A stretch of DNA of 64,000 nucleotides from Aradus depressus (GCA_963662175.1 OY759222.1:5004713-5068712), one strand, 5' to 3'. Shown: positions 23,865-34,220, counted from the stretch's first letter. Notes: a model not told the origin generated them from the sequence alone. A program made the numbers and translations.

Positions 23865-24095
23865 GCATGAAATTTCAGATATAATAATAACGCCCTATAT
23901 TAACGAATCGGCTGACAAATAAACATTAATGTAATGACACGGAATTCATGTGGTGATCCAGAAATTCCAAAGTAAGACACCTACTGATTTTAAACCAAAT
24001 AGCTAAATGGGTTTCAAAGGGAGAGCGAAAGCTTACTTGATTTATTTGCACTGGGGAAGTACATTGCAGTTGATTCACCGACGATTTTTTTTTCC
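23865..24095 (+). repeat. DR1 dispersed repeat, 3' part
   Basis: A plus-oriented 3' part ends with CTGGGGAAGTACATTGCAGT and the hairpin TGATTCACCGACGA. The SINE-1 copy at 24118 follows directly. Confidence 0.65.
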
Positions 24096-24117
24096 AAATA
24101 TCAACCTCCATTTTTGA

Positions 24118-24390
24118 GGACGCTGTTATCTCAGAGGTAACGTGCTAGCCTAATAAGCTCAAGATGGCGGGTTTGAAACACGGTCGAGGCCCTCAATTTG
24201 TTTTTATCTGGGAGGTCAAAAAAACTTTGAGCTCGCCGTCCTTCGGATGGGACGTTAAGCTATGTTCCCGAGCTTGAGAGATGTCAGGTACTTGTAGGAA
24301 GGTACACCATAGTGACGAAAGAGCGCTCTGGTAGTAGGTGATATGACCTCATAGTAAAGCCCGGGCATGTTTCATAATAACTAATAAACT
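24118..24390 (+). mobile_element. SINE-1 copy, old
   Basis: The head is diverged (GACGCTGTTATCTCAGAGGT). The body with GGATGGGACGTTAAGC and GCGCTCTGGTAGTAGG is clear, and the tail is of the CATAATAACTAATAA type. An internal deletion removes the middle of the body. Confidence 0.8.
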
Positions 24391-24979
24391 CCACTTCCTT
24401 TTTTATAGTAGTACTCTTCAATGAAAAATATGTACATATAAGAAAAAAATGCTATCATCAGGTTTATTCTATCGATGCATCGATAACGGTTTTTTTTTAA
24501 TTAAATATTTTTATTCAACCAACTTAATTTAAATATGGTATTAATTTATTTGTTAAAGTTATTTATTTTTCAAATTACTATTTCCTATTATGGTACGCCA
24601 AAATTAATTAAATACAGAAATTGATGGGAGATACTTAAAAGTCTTTATAAGGATTGAATTCTCCTTTTTTTTTTGTTAAATTAAAAAAAAATGTTGTTTG
24701 ATCGTCTCAATGGAGAACCTTAACACATCTACGTTTAGAAATTGTTCTCAGATCCCGCTAATTTTATGATACTCGAGTTTAGAAATAATGACGGCCAGTA
24801 TAAAATGATAACTATCTTCGCAACTCATCCAAAAGAATCCCTTAATAAATATGGCCTCGTTTGCATTAAAAGTGTTTTAAAACTGATTTTTTCTTTTTTT
24901 AAAAGACAAAAAATGGGATTTTTGTATTTATTGAATTACATCATAAATTTTTGTCATAATAATTAGGTACTAGGATATT

Positions 24980-25460
24980 AGGATATTCGTATAGATCACT
25001 AGCCTTGCTGCCATCGTTACGGGGATATGGATTACTGTAGTGGTCACGCCGGAGGTGTCCAGAGTTCTAACGAGCTCCGTGTCTTGCCTAAAGAGAGCAG
25101 GGCCGCCAACCCACTCAAATATTGATGACCCCCCACCAGTTCTTCTGATTCTTTACTCTACAGAAGGAACCCAATCAACATTGTTGCCAACATAACGTAG
25201 GTTTCTTCCTCTCCGAGAGGTCCACCCATGAATTTCAATTCGACTCCCGCCTTCTTTCTTTCTTTTCCGTTGTTTGTTTAATGACATTTCACCAATAGAA
25301 CACACTTCAGTTTATCAGCGTTGATTGGGGAACGTCGCACTGCGCCCTTTCGCACCAGAGCACGACTCGCGAAGATGGACGATTGCCCAAACAGCCATTG
25401 AGTCTGTCTCTCCCTTTAAATCAGAGGTCCGCACTTTAGGTATTGAAGCGCAATATTCAA
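24980..25460. other. Unassigned GC-richer unique-looking segment
   Basis: This is less AT-rich than its flanks and carries none of the repeat landmarks. A good acceptor-like site, a pyrimidine tract ending TTCTTTACTCTACAG, lies near 25155 on the + strand, but no long frame follows. Short ATG-initiated frames exist on both strands near 25375-25400. It could be a promoter or untranslated exon of a gene outside my reach. Confidence 0.2.
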
Positions 25461-25844
25461 GATAAAATTAGTCGAATAGTTACTAAAGTGTACAAGAGTT
25501 GAGCTTCTCTGGGGTGTTATTTTCAGGTATTTTTTTTTCCGGAGGTGCTAGAGAGATGGGACATTGGATGACGAAAGTTTTGGTTTTTTGACTCGCCTGT
25601 CTCCCAAAGAGATCTGATTTTCGGCGTCAGATGGATCAGATGGCTCCGTTCCCATGTTGAAACCTAAGTTTTACGACCACAACACTATGTCAAAGCTCAC
25701 ATATACAATTACTGTTCTTCGACACGGGTAAACCCGAATTGAAGCCCAGTCTTGTTAAGCACTGAGAAACTGCTTTGAAAAACTAATTTTTAATGACAGA
25801 AACACTTTTTAACAAAGTAAACTTTCAATTTTAAAAGACACTTT

Positions 25845-26038
25845 GGGGCCATGGTGGCCGTGCGGGCTAGAGCGTAGGGCTTTGGTCGCATGGTCTCACC
25901 ATGGTTTGCGGGTTCGAATCCCGTCCGGGAGTGAGTTTTATTTCGAAGATAGAACTCCCTCCCGGGGCCATGGATGTCTTAAATAATTATATACAACACA
26001 TTGACATGGCTAATATGCACCGTACATAAAGCCAAAAG

Positions 26039-26068
<30 letters not shown>
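25845..26068 (+). mobile_element. SINE-2 copy, young, long poly-A tail
   Basis: The tRNA-like head (A box GGTGGCCGTGCGGGCTAGAG, B box GCGGGTTCGAATCCCG) and the body are intact, and the copy ends in about 30 A. The flanks ACACTTT and GCACTTT suggest a short target duplication. It is the best SINE-2 copy in the window. Confidence 0.9.
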
Positions 26069-26072
<4 letters not shown>

Positions 26073-26141
26073 CTTTAAATATAGGTTATACCGACATTTT
26101 CACCGTAACAGCTGTCTAAAAAGTTTTATATACCTCTTGTA

Positions 26142-26478
26142 GGTTTAGGTTTAGGTTTTATGACTCATGCCCGGGCCCCAACAACGAGGTCTACCAGAGC
26201 GCTCTTTCGTCACTCTGGTGGACATGAGCCCGACTCTACTGTGGGAGTCCTAAATTTTGCCTACCCTAAATTTTTATTCATCTAGGGTAGGGGTCATTAA
26301 CGAGTACCTGACATCGTACAGGCTCGGGACCATCGCTTAACGCCCCATCCGAAGGACGGCGTGCTTAAGTTTATTTTACCTCCCAGATAAAATAAACTAA
26401 GGGCCTCGGTCGGGTTACGAACCCACGACCTTGAGCTCAGAAGTCAAGCACGCATACCACTGAGCTACCGGAGCCCTC
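26142..26478 (-). mobile_element. SINE-1 copy, young, TTTAGG-repeat tail
   Basis: Full-length reverse SINE-1. The tail on the + strand reads GGTTTAGGTTTAGGTTTTAT, a six-base variant of the telomere-like repeat. The 13-bp target duplication TATACCTCTTGTA is perfect at 26129-26141 and 26479-26491. Confidence 0.93.
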
Positions 26479-26543
26479 TATACCTCTTGTATGTTGGTTT
26501 CTTCCGACAATTAAGAGGTATAGAGGGCGCCGTATGTTGGTTT

Positions 26544-26721
26544 CTTGTATGTTGGTTTCTTCCGACAATTTTTTTCCAGAGGTGTTTTTTTTTTTGACAA
26601 TATTTCGGGAATATGAAAGGTTCACAGTGACTGAAACAAGGAATGTGGAATGGTTCAGAAATATTGTAAAAAAAAAAAAAACACATCCGGAAAAAAATGC
26701 CGGAAGAAACCAACATACAAG
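26544..26721. mobile_element. Small element with 21-bp inverted ends
   Basis: CTTGTATGTTGGTTTCTTCC at 26544 is mirrored at 26701-26721 as its reverse complement. The 178-bp interior is itself partly palindromic, with CCAGAGGTG against CACATCCGG and T- and A-runs facing each other. A partial extra copy of the left end lies at 26486-26512. No target duplication is certain. Confidence 0.7.
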
Positions 26722-27207
26722 AAATCATGTTTGTACAGATCACACTCACTTTGAAAATTCGATCTCTGATTTTTGCACGATTACAATACTTCTTTGTACT
26801 AAAGGTATATAAAACTTTTTAAAAAAAGTTGTATTAGTTCATATACCTGTCTCTTGTCTCGGCCAGACTAAAAAGCTTCGTTCTCCAATTCCGTCTCGGG
26901 CCGCGGGGCTGCGGCTTGTCGACCTGATATATACAATTTTTTGTCGAATTTATTATATCTTTTTGGGAACTTTTTATGATTCTGCAGTAGATTCTCTCCT
27001 CTCTAATCATCCTTCCCTACGATCGATTTGACTGAAAAACAAAACCCAAGCCAAGGGACAGTCGGAGCTTAAGGGTCATGTTACACATTTAACAGATATC
27101 TAAATAAAGTCTCCTGCGATATTTCGTCTTGAATAACTTGGTCTGTCATTTTCTTTATTTATTTGAAGACGTTACTAAAGCTATAAAATGTAAAAGATTT
27201 TACTCAC

Positions 27208-27581
27208 GTTATGGTAGTAATAAGATGCACTTTATTGTATATAGCGGAAGTGGTGGCATCTGCATTTATTGTGCATTCGCATGCTGCTAAATCCCGTTTT
27301 TTGAAAACCGATGCGCATGGAGTATGTAACTGTAAACCCGATTCTTCAAATAACCCCTCAAGGTATATATTATCCCATCCGGGTCTAATCTGGGGAGCGA
27401 GCTGTCCAAAGAACCGGATCACGATTTCCGATCCATCTTCCAGGAAAGGGGCGTCTGACTCCAGACTTATCTGTGAGCAGTAGAACCTCTTCCAAGAGTC
27501 TGGCAAATTGCTTATGAGAAGTGTTTTATTGGGAATCGCTTGTGAGAAAGCACCAGTAACCAGGCACCCAGCACTCTCCAA
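27208..27581 (-). CDS. Possible coding exon of unknown function
   Basis: On the minus strand one frame is open for 125 codons and stops being exonic exactly where a strong splice donor (AAC|GTGAGT, donor complement at 27202-27207) appears. Composition is less AT-rich than the flanks and codon use looks protein-like, with motifs such as FLEDGSEIVIRFFGQLAP and RPGWDNIYLEGLFEESGL. I recognise no family, signal peptide or transmembrane segment. The upstream edge may use the AG just before 27581, and a SINE-1 sits 18 bp beyond it. The opposite strand is also open for 90 codons, which weakens the case. It could equally be a transposon-derived exon. Confidence 0.35.
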
Positions 27582-27598
27582 CTAGTTCTTAAGTTTAA

Positions 27599-27946
27599 GG
27601 TTTAGGTTTAGGTTTTATGAATCATGCCCGGGCTTTAACTACGAGGTCATATCGCCTACTAACAGAGAGCTCTTCCGTCACTCTGGTGGACATGAGCCCG
27701 ACTCTACTGTGAGAGTCCTAAATTATGCCTACCCTAAATTTGTTTTCACCTAGGGTAGGGGTCTTTAACGAGTACATGACATCGTACAGGCTCGGGACCA
27801 TCGCTTAACGTCCCATCCGAAGGACGGCGTGCTTAAGTTTATTTTACCTCCCAGATAAAATAAACTAATGGTCTCGGTCGGGTTTCGAACCCACGATCTT
27901 GAGCTCAGAAGACAAGCACGCATACTACTGAGCTACCGGCGCCCTC
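27599..27946 (-). mobile_element. SINE-1 copy, young, TTTAGG-repeat tail
   Basis: Full-length reverse copy with tail GGTTTAGGTTTAGGTTTTAT. The 13-bp target duplication TTCTTAAGTTTAA is perfect at 27586-27598 and 27947-27959. It lies next to the possible exon at 27208-27581 and may have landed in the preceding intron of that gene. Confidence 0.93.
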
Positions 27947-28499
27947 TTCTTAAGTTTAATTAAATTAAAAAATGTATCAACTGTATTTATTATACACTTT
28001 CTCAACTGTATCACATAATTATTTATGTAATCATAATTTCAAGTATTTATTTATTTATCCATTTTGTTTTACTTTTTCGTACTATTGTTAATTCTAATCC
28101 ATGTGTGTCAGACAGAGTTAATATCTGTTTAAGTATCTAAACTATAAGCTATCTTAATGTAAACATTCTTATGACATATCCTATTACCATGTTATGGTTT
28201 AACATAAATAAATATTATTATTATTATTATTATAGGGAAAAGGAGTGTAGGGGAGGGGAGGGGGGCGCGGGAGACAAGCGGTGTCCCTCCCACCGCTGTC
28301 CTGCAGTGGAGTAAGGCCAGGAGGCGAGGCGTCGAGAGGACTAAGAGGATCAATAGGAGAAAAATAATAAATAATTTTAAAATTTCTTTGGATCAACTTC
28401 ATTTTCTATTTTTTTAATCTTGAAAAGAAATTCATAAAGTTTTATTCTAAATAAAGTGTGGTTCGGCGTTGGATCTGTAATCCCTATCCCATGTTAACA

Positions 28500-28630
28500 C
28501 ACTTGGGTAGGCAAAATTTAGAACTCCCATGAGTCGGACTCATGTTCTCTCAGAACGCTCTTTCGACATTCTGGTAGTAGGTGATATGAGCACATTATTA
28601 AAACCCGGTCATGGGTCACAATTACTAACT
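28500..28630 (+). mobile_element. SINE-1 3' fragment
   Basis: Only the last third of the element remains, from GGTAGGCAAAATTTAGAACT to GTCACAATTACTAACTAACA. The tail is of the older ACTAACTA type. The preceding 27960-28500 holds an ATT microsatellite (28212-28233) and a short GC-rich patch at 28230-28350 that I cannot assign. Confidence 0.7.
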
Positions 28631-28929
28631 AACAAACACCTTTTTCACATAATTTCTTCCTTAATATTTACACTTTTCAAAAGCGTATTTCTGTTTCACA
28701 GAGAAAATATTTGTGAGAGAAACAACAAGCGTTGCAATGAAGTAGTGACAAAGACACTGTGGATATTAAAACTGTGTTCTTTACAGAGAGAGGTCTGGTT
28801 TGTCTGATGTAATGTCTGTCGTTCCAAGTAGGCAGCTCCTTAGCCTTCTGTTCCATATCTAAACAACGGGCAATCTACACGATAATATAGGTTGAGAAGA
28901 ATGAATGAGTTTCTTATTTCTTCAACTAT

Positions 28930-29010
28930 ATAAGGTATATAGGGTATAGGGGAAGTTATAGAATCGGTTGAAATTCGACATTGAATTTTCACAAAAATGT
29001 TATGTTTTCC
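28930..29010 (+). repeat. DR1 5'-end fragment
   Basis: The DR1 start block GGGGAAGTTATAGAATCGGT followed by a diverged ATTCGATGTTGA motif is present. It runs into a 30-base A-tract at 29025-29055, at the place where DR1 copies usually have a short A-run. Confidence 0.6.
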
Positions 29011-29021
29011 TGATTCGAAAC

Positions 29022-29055
<34 letters not shown>

Positions 29056-29057
<2 letters not shown>

Positions 29058-29170
29058 TCCCTGTGTTATATTGTTATTTACAACATCCATGGCCCCAGGA
29101 GGGAATGCTATCTACGAAATAAAGCTCACTCCCGAACGGGATTCGAACCCGCAAACCATGGTGAAACTTG
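29056..29170 (-). mobile_element. SINE-2 fragment
   Basis: The reverse body with CTCACTCCCGAACGGGATTC and the B box CGGGATTCGAACCCGCAAAC is clear. Both the head upstream of CACCATGG and the 3' poly-A part are missing. Confidence 0.8.
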
Positions 29171-29389
29171 AGGGCCACATATAAAGTGAGAAGACGATAA
29201 ACTGGAGGGTATAATAAAGTTACTAGATGTGAAAGCTACAAAGTTTCCCTTAAGTTAGTGGCATCATTAAATTCGAAATTTAACAAGGAAGGGCGCAATA
29301 AAGGCGCAAATTAATCAACTAAGTTTCCGCGTTCACGTATTTGGTTACGTATTTACTAATCAAGGTTTTTTTAAAGCCCCTCCTTAATC

Positions 29390-29555
29390 CCTCCTACACC
29401 TCCCGTTGGCCAATTCGACGGAAAATTAATATGTGTAATTCTTAAGAGGTTCTGAATACACACATAAAATTTCTTGTCGATATAGTACTCATTCTATCGG
29501 AAGTTGTGTTCACAAGTATACAAACAGACACAATTTTTTGACGTGAAAATGTCTA
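29390..29555 (-). repeat. DR1 dispersed repeat fragment
   Basis: A reverse unit with CGACGGAAAATTAATATGTG and ATTCTATCGGAAGTTGTG is present and stops before the terminal block. Confidence 0.5.
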
Positions 29556-29939
29556 TTCGCTCGTTAAGCACTGTGATAGCCGGTCAAACTTTCTTGTGTT
29601 ACAAAATACCGTCAGATTTCAATGGATAATAACTACGAGACTAATAATGCGATAACAACGGTTGAGGTCACAATGGATAGAGCATGTCTGGTACGTGTTT
29701 GTTTTGCCTGTGACGTTATCGGGCTAGTGTGGGCGCCAGCGGTTGATTGTTGTGAATTAGCGTTGTGTAAAATTAGAAATTACTGTAGCGTGATAACGCG
29801 TTTAGATAGGACGTTGATTCGGGTGTCATTGTAAAGAGCTTGAGGAGCACTACTAGGACTCAAAGTGAAACAATAAAAGTATAGGCCGAAATATATGTAA
29901 AAAATCGGTATTAAATTGAAAATTGCAAAAAAATTAAAG

Positions 29940-30089
29940 ATGTCGTCTCATATGAATCGTAAATATGTGCGGAAATATAGAAAATGCAAATCAGAGGAAA
30001 GCTCGCATCAAAATGAATTTAAAAAACCTAAAAAGAGTGACGAGCAAATGCAACAGCTATGGCAGCATCGAAAAGAAAATGAAAAATGA
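29940..30089 (+). CDS. Short basic ORF, 49 codons, doubtful
   Basis: An ATG-started frame encodes a very basic, lysine- and glutamine-rich 49-residue peptide that opens MSSHMNRKYVRKYRKCK. It lies in a stretch (29570-30140) without repeat landmarks, and a DR1 fragment begins 60 bp after its stop. The basic, low-complexity character resembles the start of some transposon proteins, but nothing more can be said. It may be a chance ORF. Confidence 0.15.
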   Translation: MSSHMNRKYVRKYRKCKSEESSHQNEFKKPKKSDEQMQQLWQHRKENEK

Positions 30090-30149
30090 TTTTATCCCGA
30101 CGTTTTCACGGAAAATCTACGTCGTGGACATTGACAACGCCTAAAGGTT

Positions 30150-30245
30150 TTTTTTTTCTTTTTTGGAGTCAGGAGGTTAAAGTTAAATATCATGAAATTT
30201 CTGATCGATTACGTAACTTCCCCTATGCTACAGCTGAGGAAGCAA
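30150..30245 (-). repeat. DR1 terminal fragment
   Basis: The T-run, GGAGTCAGGAGGTTAAAG and the end block GATTACGTAACTTCCCCTAT are present, with a diverged terminus CAGCTGAGGAAG. The stretch 30245-30800 after it is unassigned. Confidence 0.6.
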
Positions 30246-30804
30246 CAAACCTATGGCAAAATGTTATATAATTTGCAAATAGTTTACACACAAAAATTTC
30301 AATCCAAAATCATGAAAAAGAATATATGAGAGAGAAATCATTTTTAGACATTGTATCACCTCATCAGCAGAGGAAATAAATAAATTAAAAATTTTATGAA
30401 ATATATTCTCTAATATTTATAATTTATTTATTTTACTAAAACGTCTATTGCAACTGAGTTTCATATCTTCTTAGTTTTCATGTTAAAATTTCGGCTGAAT
30501 ATAAAGTGAAATGAAAAAAGCAGGGTTGAAATTGTGGTTTGCATGTCGTGGGACGACTTGACAGACAGATCCATTAGATCTATCTGTCATGCGATCAAAG
30601 GCACCACTAGGGGTCAAAAGGAAACAGAACATGGAAATTATATACCGATTAATATATTTAAATATACAGAAGCTCTTCTATCTGTATGTATATGAATGTA
30701 TATAAAAAAATTTGTGAGACTTTTTGCACTCAAAATTTTGAACGGGAAGGAAGCTTAGGGGCAAAAAACAAAATAACTGTACATAGATACTTTTTACTTA
30801 GTTA

Positions 30805-31060
30805 TTATGATTAATGCCCGGGTTTAAACTACAAGGTCATATCGCTTACGAGCGGTCTTTCGTCACTCTGGTGGACTTGAGCCCGACTCTACTATGGGAG
30901 TAATAAATTTTGCCTATACTAAATTTTTATTCACCTAGAGAGGTCTTTAACGAGTATCTGATATCGTACAGGCTCAAGACCATCGCTTAATGTCCCATCC
31001 GAAGGACGGCATGCTCAAGGGTTTTTCACCGCCTAGATAAACAACTTAAGGGCCCCTAAT
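30805..31060 (-). mobile_element. SINE-1 fragment, old
   Basis: Reverse body from the tail side TTAGTTATTATGATTAATGC to CCTAGATAAACAACTTAAGG. The tRNA-like head is missing and several internal bases are lost. Confidence 0.75.
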
Positions 31061-31114
31061 CCATAAAAATTTACAACCCCAAATTTAAAATGATTCGTAA
31101 ATTATTTATTACTA

Positions 31115-31788
31115 CAGTAGAACCTCTATAAGTCGAACATCAAGGGAGACGCAAAAAATTCGAGTTACAGAGTTTTTGACTTATGGAGGATTTCAACTTA
31201 GGCGGATTTTGATTCGACTTGTAGAGGTTAAGATTGATTCTAACTATTTTGAATTAGAGAGGTGAAATAAATAAAAATTCAAGTTACAGGGGTAACAAAC
31301 ATATTTATATTTATTATAAATCAACATTATTTCAAAACACCTTTAAAATAAAAAATACGAAGTATATGTAGGTATTAAAAAAAGTCAATATTTTTTTTTT
31401 GCTTCAGGTAATTGGTAAACCTATTTATTGTATACTCCTAAATTGTTTTCTAAGAAACAATGGTGTACATTGTCGGCAAATTCTTAAAGTCGGTAACTTA
31501 TTTTTCTTCGAGCTATAGAGGTAATAAGTTTCAAATAATCAAGTTGTAAAGGTTGTAAAATAAAACATTGCTATGTTCGAGATACAGAGGTCCAATTTAT
31601 TTTTTCGAGTTATAGAGGGAAAATATGTACCAAAATGGCTTGTTGGGACTCACTGATTATTTCGACTAATAGAGGGTTGAGATTTCGACTAATGGAGGTT
31701 TTGGGGCTTGAAGGGACAGGAACAAAACTTTTTTTCGAGTTTTGGAGGTTTTCGACTTATCGAGGTTCGACTTAAAGAGGTTCTACTG
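31115..31788 (+). mobile_element. Non-autonomous pogo/Tigger-like DNA element
   Basis: Both ends read CAGTAGAACCTCTATAAGTC or its near reverse complement (GACTTAAAGAGGTTCTACTG), flanked by TA on each side (31113-31114 and 31789-31790). This is the terminal style of pogo/Tigger elements in the Tc1/mariner group. The 674-bp interior has no transposase. It carries repeated variants of TCGAGTTATAGAGG in both orientations, probably decayed transposase binding sites. Confidence 0.8.
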
Positions 31789-31834
31789 TATCTTCGATAT
31801 TATGATAAATGTAATATCGTAAGAGTAGGTATAG

Positions 31835-32570
31835 TGGAAGTTATGTAATCTATTAAAAATTCAATGTTTTAAACGGAATTTCTTGTTTTCCGAGCGCTAG
31901 ATTACAAATATGAAAAAAAAAATGTCTTTCTGTCTGTGTCTGTGAACAATACGGATAGAAAGAATGTATCGACATGAAATTTTATATGTGAATTCAGAAC
32001 CCTCTTACGACGACACCTATTGTTTTTCAGCCAAATCAACCAAAGGGAAGGGGGGATTAGGCGGGAGGCTTAACATAAAAACTTTAATAACTGCCGTTGT
32101 AATGAATGTATCGACACAATGATTCGGAGGGGGGATCGGTGGGGAGGGGGGATCAGAGGGGAGGGGGGATTAGAGGGGAGGGGAGATCGGTGGGGAGGGG
32201 GAATCGGAGGGGAGGTTCAACTAATAAACCCAAAAAACTGTCGAAGTAATAAATGTGTCATGAAATTTCATATTTAGAGTCAAAACCCAATGAAGACATA
32301 ACCTGTCAAATTTAAGCGGTATAGACTGAAGGGAAGGGGGGTTCAGGGGAGGGGGCGCAATTTAAAAAATCTAATAACCGCCGATGTAATGAATTTATCG
32401 ACAAAAAATGTATTATGAGGATTTAGGAGCCCCTATGTAAGTCAACTGAATATTAGTGCGAACGGTCGAATGGTTTTGGAGAGAGTGCAAAAATTTAATT
32501 GATTAATTCGTTCTGGGGAAGTACATTGCCGATGATCGAATAAGTGAGAATTTCCCCCTCCTTCCTTACA
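31835..32570 (+). repeat. DR1 dispersed repeat, nearly full plus copy
   Basis: It starts with GGAAGTTATGTAATCTATTA and runs through internal units with ATAACTGCCGTTGTAATGAA and AACCGCCGATGTAATGAATT. It ends with TTCTGGGGAAGTACATTGCC. The hairpin end is mutated (CGATGATCGAATAAG). The inserted G-rich minisatellite at 32117-32215 lies inside. Confidence 0.75.
32117..32215 (+). repeat. G-rich minisatellite inside DR1
   Basis: About five units of roughly 20 bp repeat the pattern GGAGGGGGGATCGGTGGGGA with small changes. Each unit has runs of four to six G, so the + strand could form G-quadruplexes. It expands the G-rich tract found once in other DR1 copies. Confidence 0.8.
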
Positions 32571-32792
32571 TGTCAAAGGGAGATAAACAAAAAGTCTTCT
32601 CTCACACTCCCTCTGCCCCTCCCTCCCTCCCCCTCCCGGGCTGAGGGACAATGAGAGTTTGATAGGTTGGAGACTGTCCACATATCCTGAATATCGCAAT
32701 GTTTGTAGGTGGTGTAATTGGCGTTGAGGAAATTTCTTCAATTATAGTTTGTATTACCAACCTGTAACGCTTGAGGCGATAGGCGTCACTTT

Positions 32793-33925
32793 TACTTCCT
32801 CAGATACACGAAGTATAGGAGAAGTTACGTAATCGGTCAGAAATTCGATGTTGAGTTTTCAACGGAATTTCAGGAGTCCCAAATCCCTGATTGCAAAATG
32901 AAAAATAAAAAAATCGGTATGTACGAGGTGTGTTCAGATAAAAACGTGAATTTTCGGTTTTTGAAAAGAATTTTATTTATTCGTCTACATCAATGTTATC
33001 TCCTTCAAAATAGTCCCCATTAGATATTATACACTTATGCCAGCCAGCGCTTCTTCCAATACCCGAAACACTTCTGGAACTCGATCTTTGGGATAGAATT
33101 TAGCTCTCTCAGCGATGTGCTTTTAATCTCATCTATGCTTGTGAATCGACGGCTCTTTAGGGTTCTCTTTATTGTTGGGAACAGAAAAGAACGGAGCCAT
33201 GTCTGGCGAATGTGGAGGCTGGGGCATCATTACAGTGTTGTTTTTAGCCAAAAATTCACGAACAAGCAATGAAGTGTGAGCAGGTGCATTATCGTGTTGC
33301 AACAGCCATGAATTATTTCACCACAAATCCACGCGTTTTTGTGGATCGCTTCATGCAAACGGCGTTGCACTTGTAGTTAGTAATCCTTATTGATCGTTTG
33401 ATCTTGTGGCAAGAACTCATGGTGCACTATGCCGTTACAATCGAAAAACACAATGAGCATGACCTTCACATTTATACCACTCATAAACCCTAGTTTTACT
33501 CGTAGCAGACTCATCAAAAGCAATATTTAACATTTCTAAAACTTTGCTGCACTTTATTCCATTCTTATAGCAAAATTTAATGCAAATTCTCTGATCCATT
33601 TTGTAAACAAATTAATAATGGCCGATCATACCAAAACACATGTAACCTCTTTGACAGCTGACAGCAGACTAAACATCCGGTTTGGCTAACAATGTAAAGA
33701 TACTTTTCAGACATGCTTACCAACACAACAATTACAAAATTCCTGTTACTTTTTGAACACACTTCGTATGTGTCTGTGAACATAGAACTGCCGATAGAAA
33801 GAATATAACGACACAAAATTTTGTATTTGTATCCACAATTAAATAAAGATATCTGATTAGGTCAATATTTTCAGGGAAGTCGGCCAAAGGGAAGGGGGAT
33901 AGTGGGGAGACAACACAAAACTCTA
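32793..33925 (+). repeat. DR1 plus copy split by a mariner element
   Basis: It opens with TTACTTCCTCAGATACACGA and GAAGTTACGTAATCGGTCAG. It is interrupted at 32924 by the mariner relic and resumes at 33767 with the expected DR1 phrase TGTGTCTGTGAACATAGAAC, then CTGCCGATAGAAAGAAT. Removing the mariner restores one continuous DR1 unit. Confidence 0.8.
32924..33766 (-). pseudogene. mariner transposon relic with internal deletion
   Basis: The ends CGAGGTGTGTTCA and TGAACACACTTCG are inverted copies flanked by TA (32922-32923 and 33767-33768). The minus strand codes for a mariner transposase. It has an N-terminal helix-turn-helix region beginning MDQRICIKFCYKNGIKCSK at 33599 and ending near EWYK. 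It then jumps to the catalytic half with HDNAPAHTS and the third catalytic aspartate in HSPDMAP, then DYFEGDNIDVDE before the stop. The stretch between EWYK and FFDCNGIVHHEFLPQ, including the first catalytic aspartate, is deleted. Frameshifts and stops add to this. At 843 bp it is well short of the usual 1.3 kb and is dead. Confidence 0.9.
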
Positions 33926-33932
33926 ATAATTG

Positions 33933-34220
33933 CCAAGTTAGTTAGTTATTGTGACTCGCCCAAACTTTAACAAGATCATATCGCCTACTACCAGAGCGCT
34001 CTTTACTTGCTCTACAGCGGGAGTCCTAAGGTTTACCTACCCTAAATATTTATTAAATGTTTCCGACATCGTACAGGCTCGGGACTATCACTTAATGTCT
34101 CATCCGAAGGACGGCGAGCTCAAGATTTTCTCACCTCCCAAATAAAGAACCTAAGGGTCTCAGTCGGGTTTGAATCAGCGATCTTGTGCGCAGTAGGCTA
34201 GCTCGCTACCGGCGCTTTCT
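33933..34220 (-). mobile_element. SINE-1 copy, old
   Basis: Reverse copy from the tail GTTAGTTATTGTGACTC to the head GCTCGCTACCGGCGC. A middle part between GAGCGCTCTTTAC and CTCTACAG is lost, and the B box is diverged. Confidence 0.8.

Noticed and set aside
33577..33816. 79-codon minus-strand ORF across the mariner end
   Set aside because: It is in a different frame from the transposase and crosses the inverted end into DR1.
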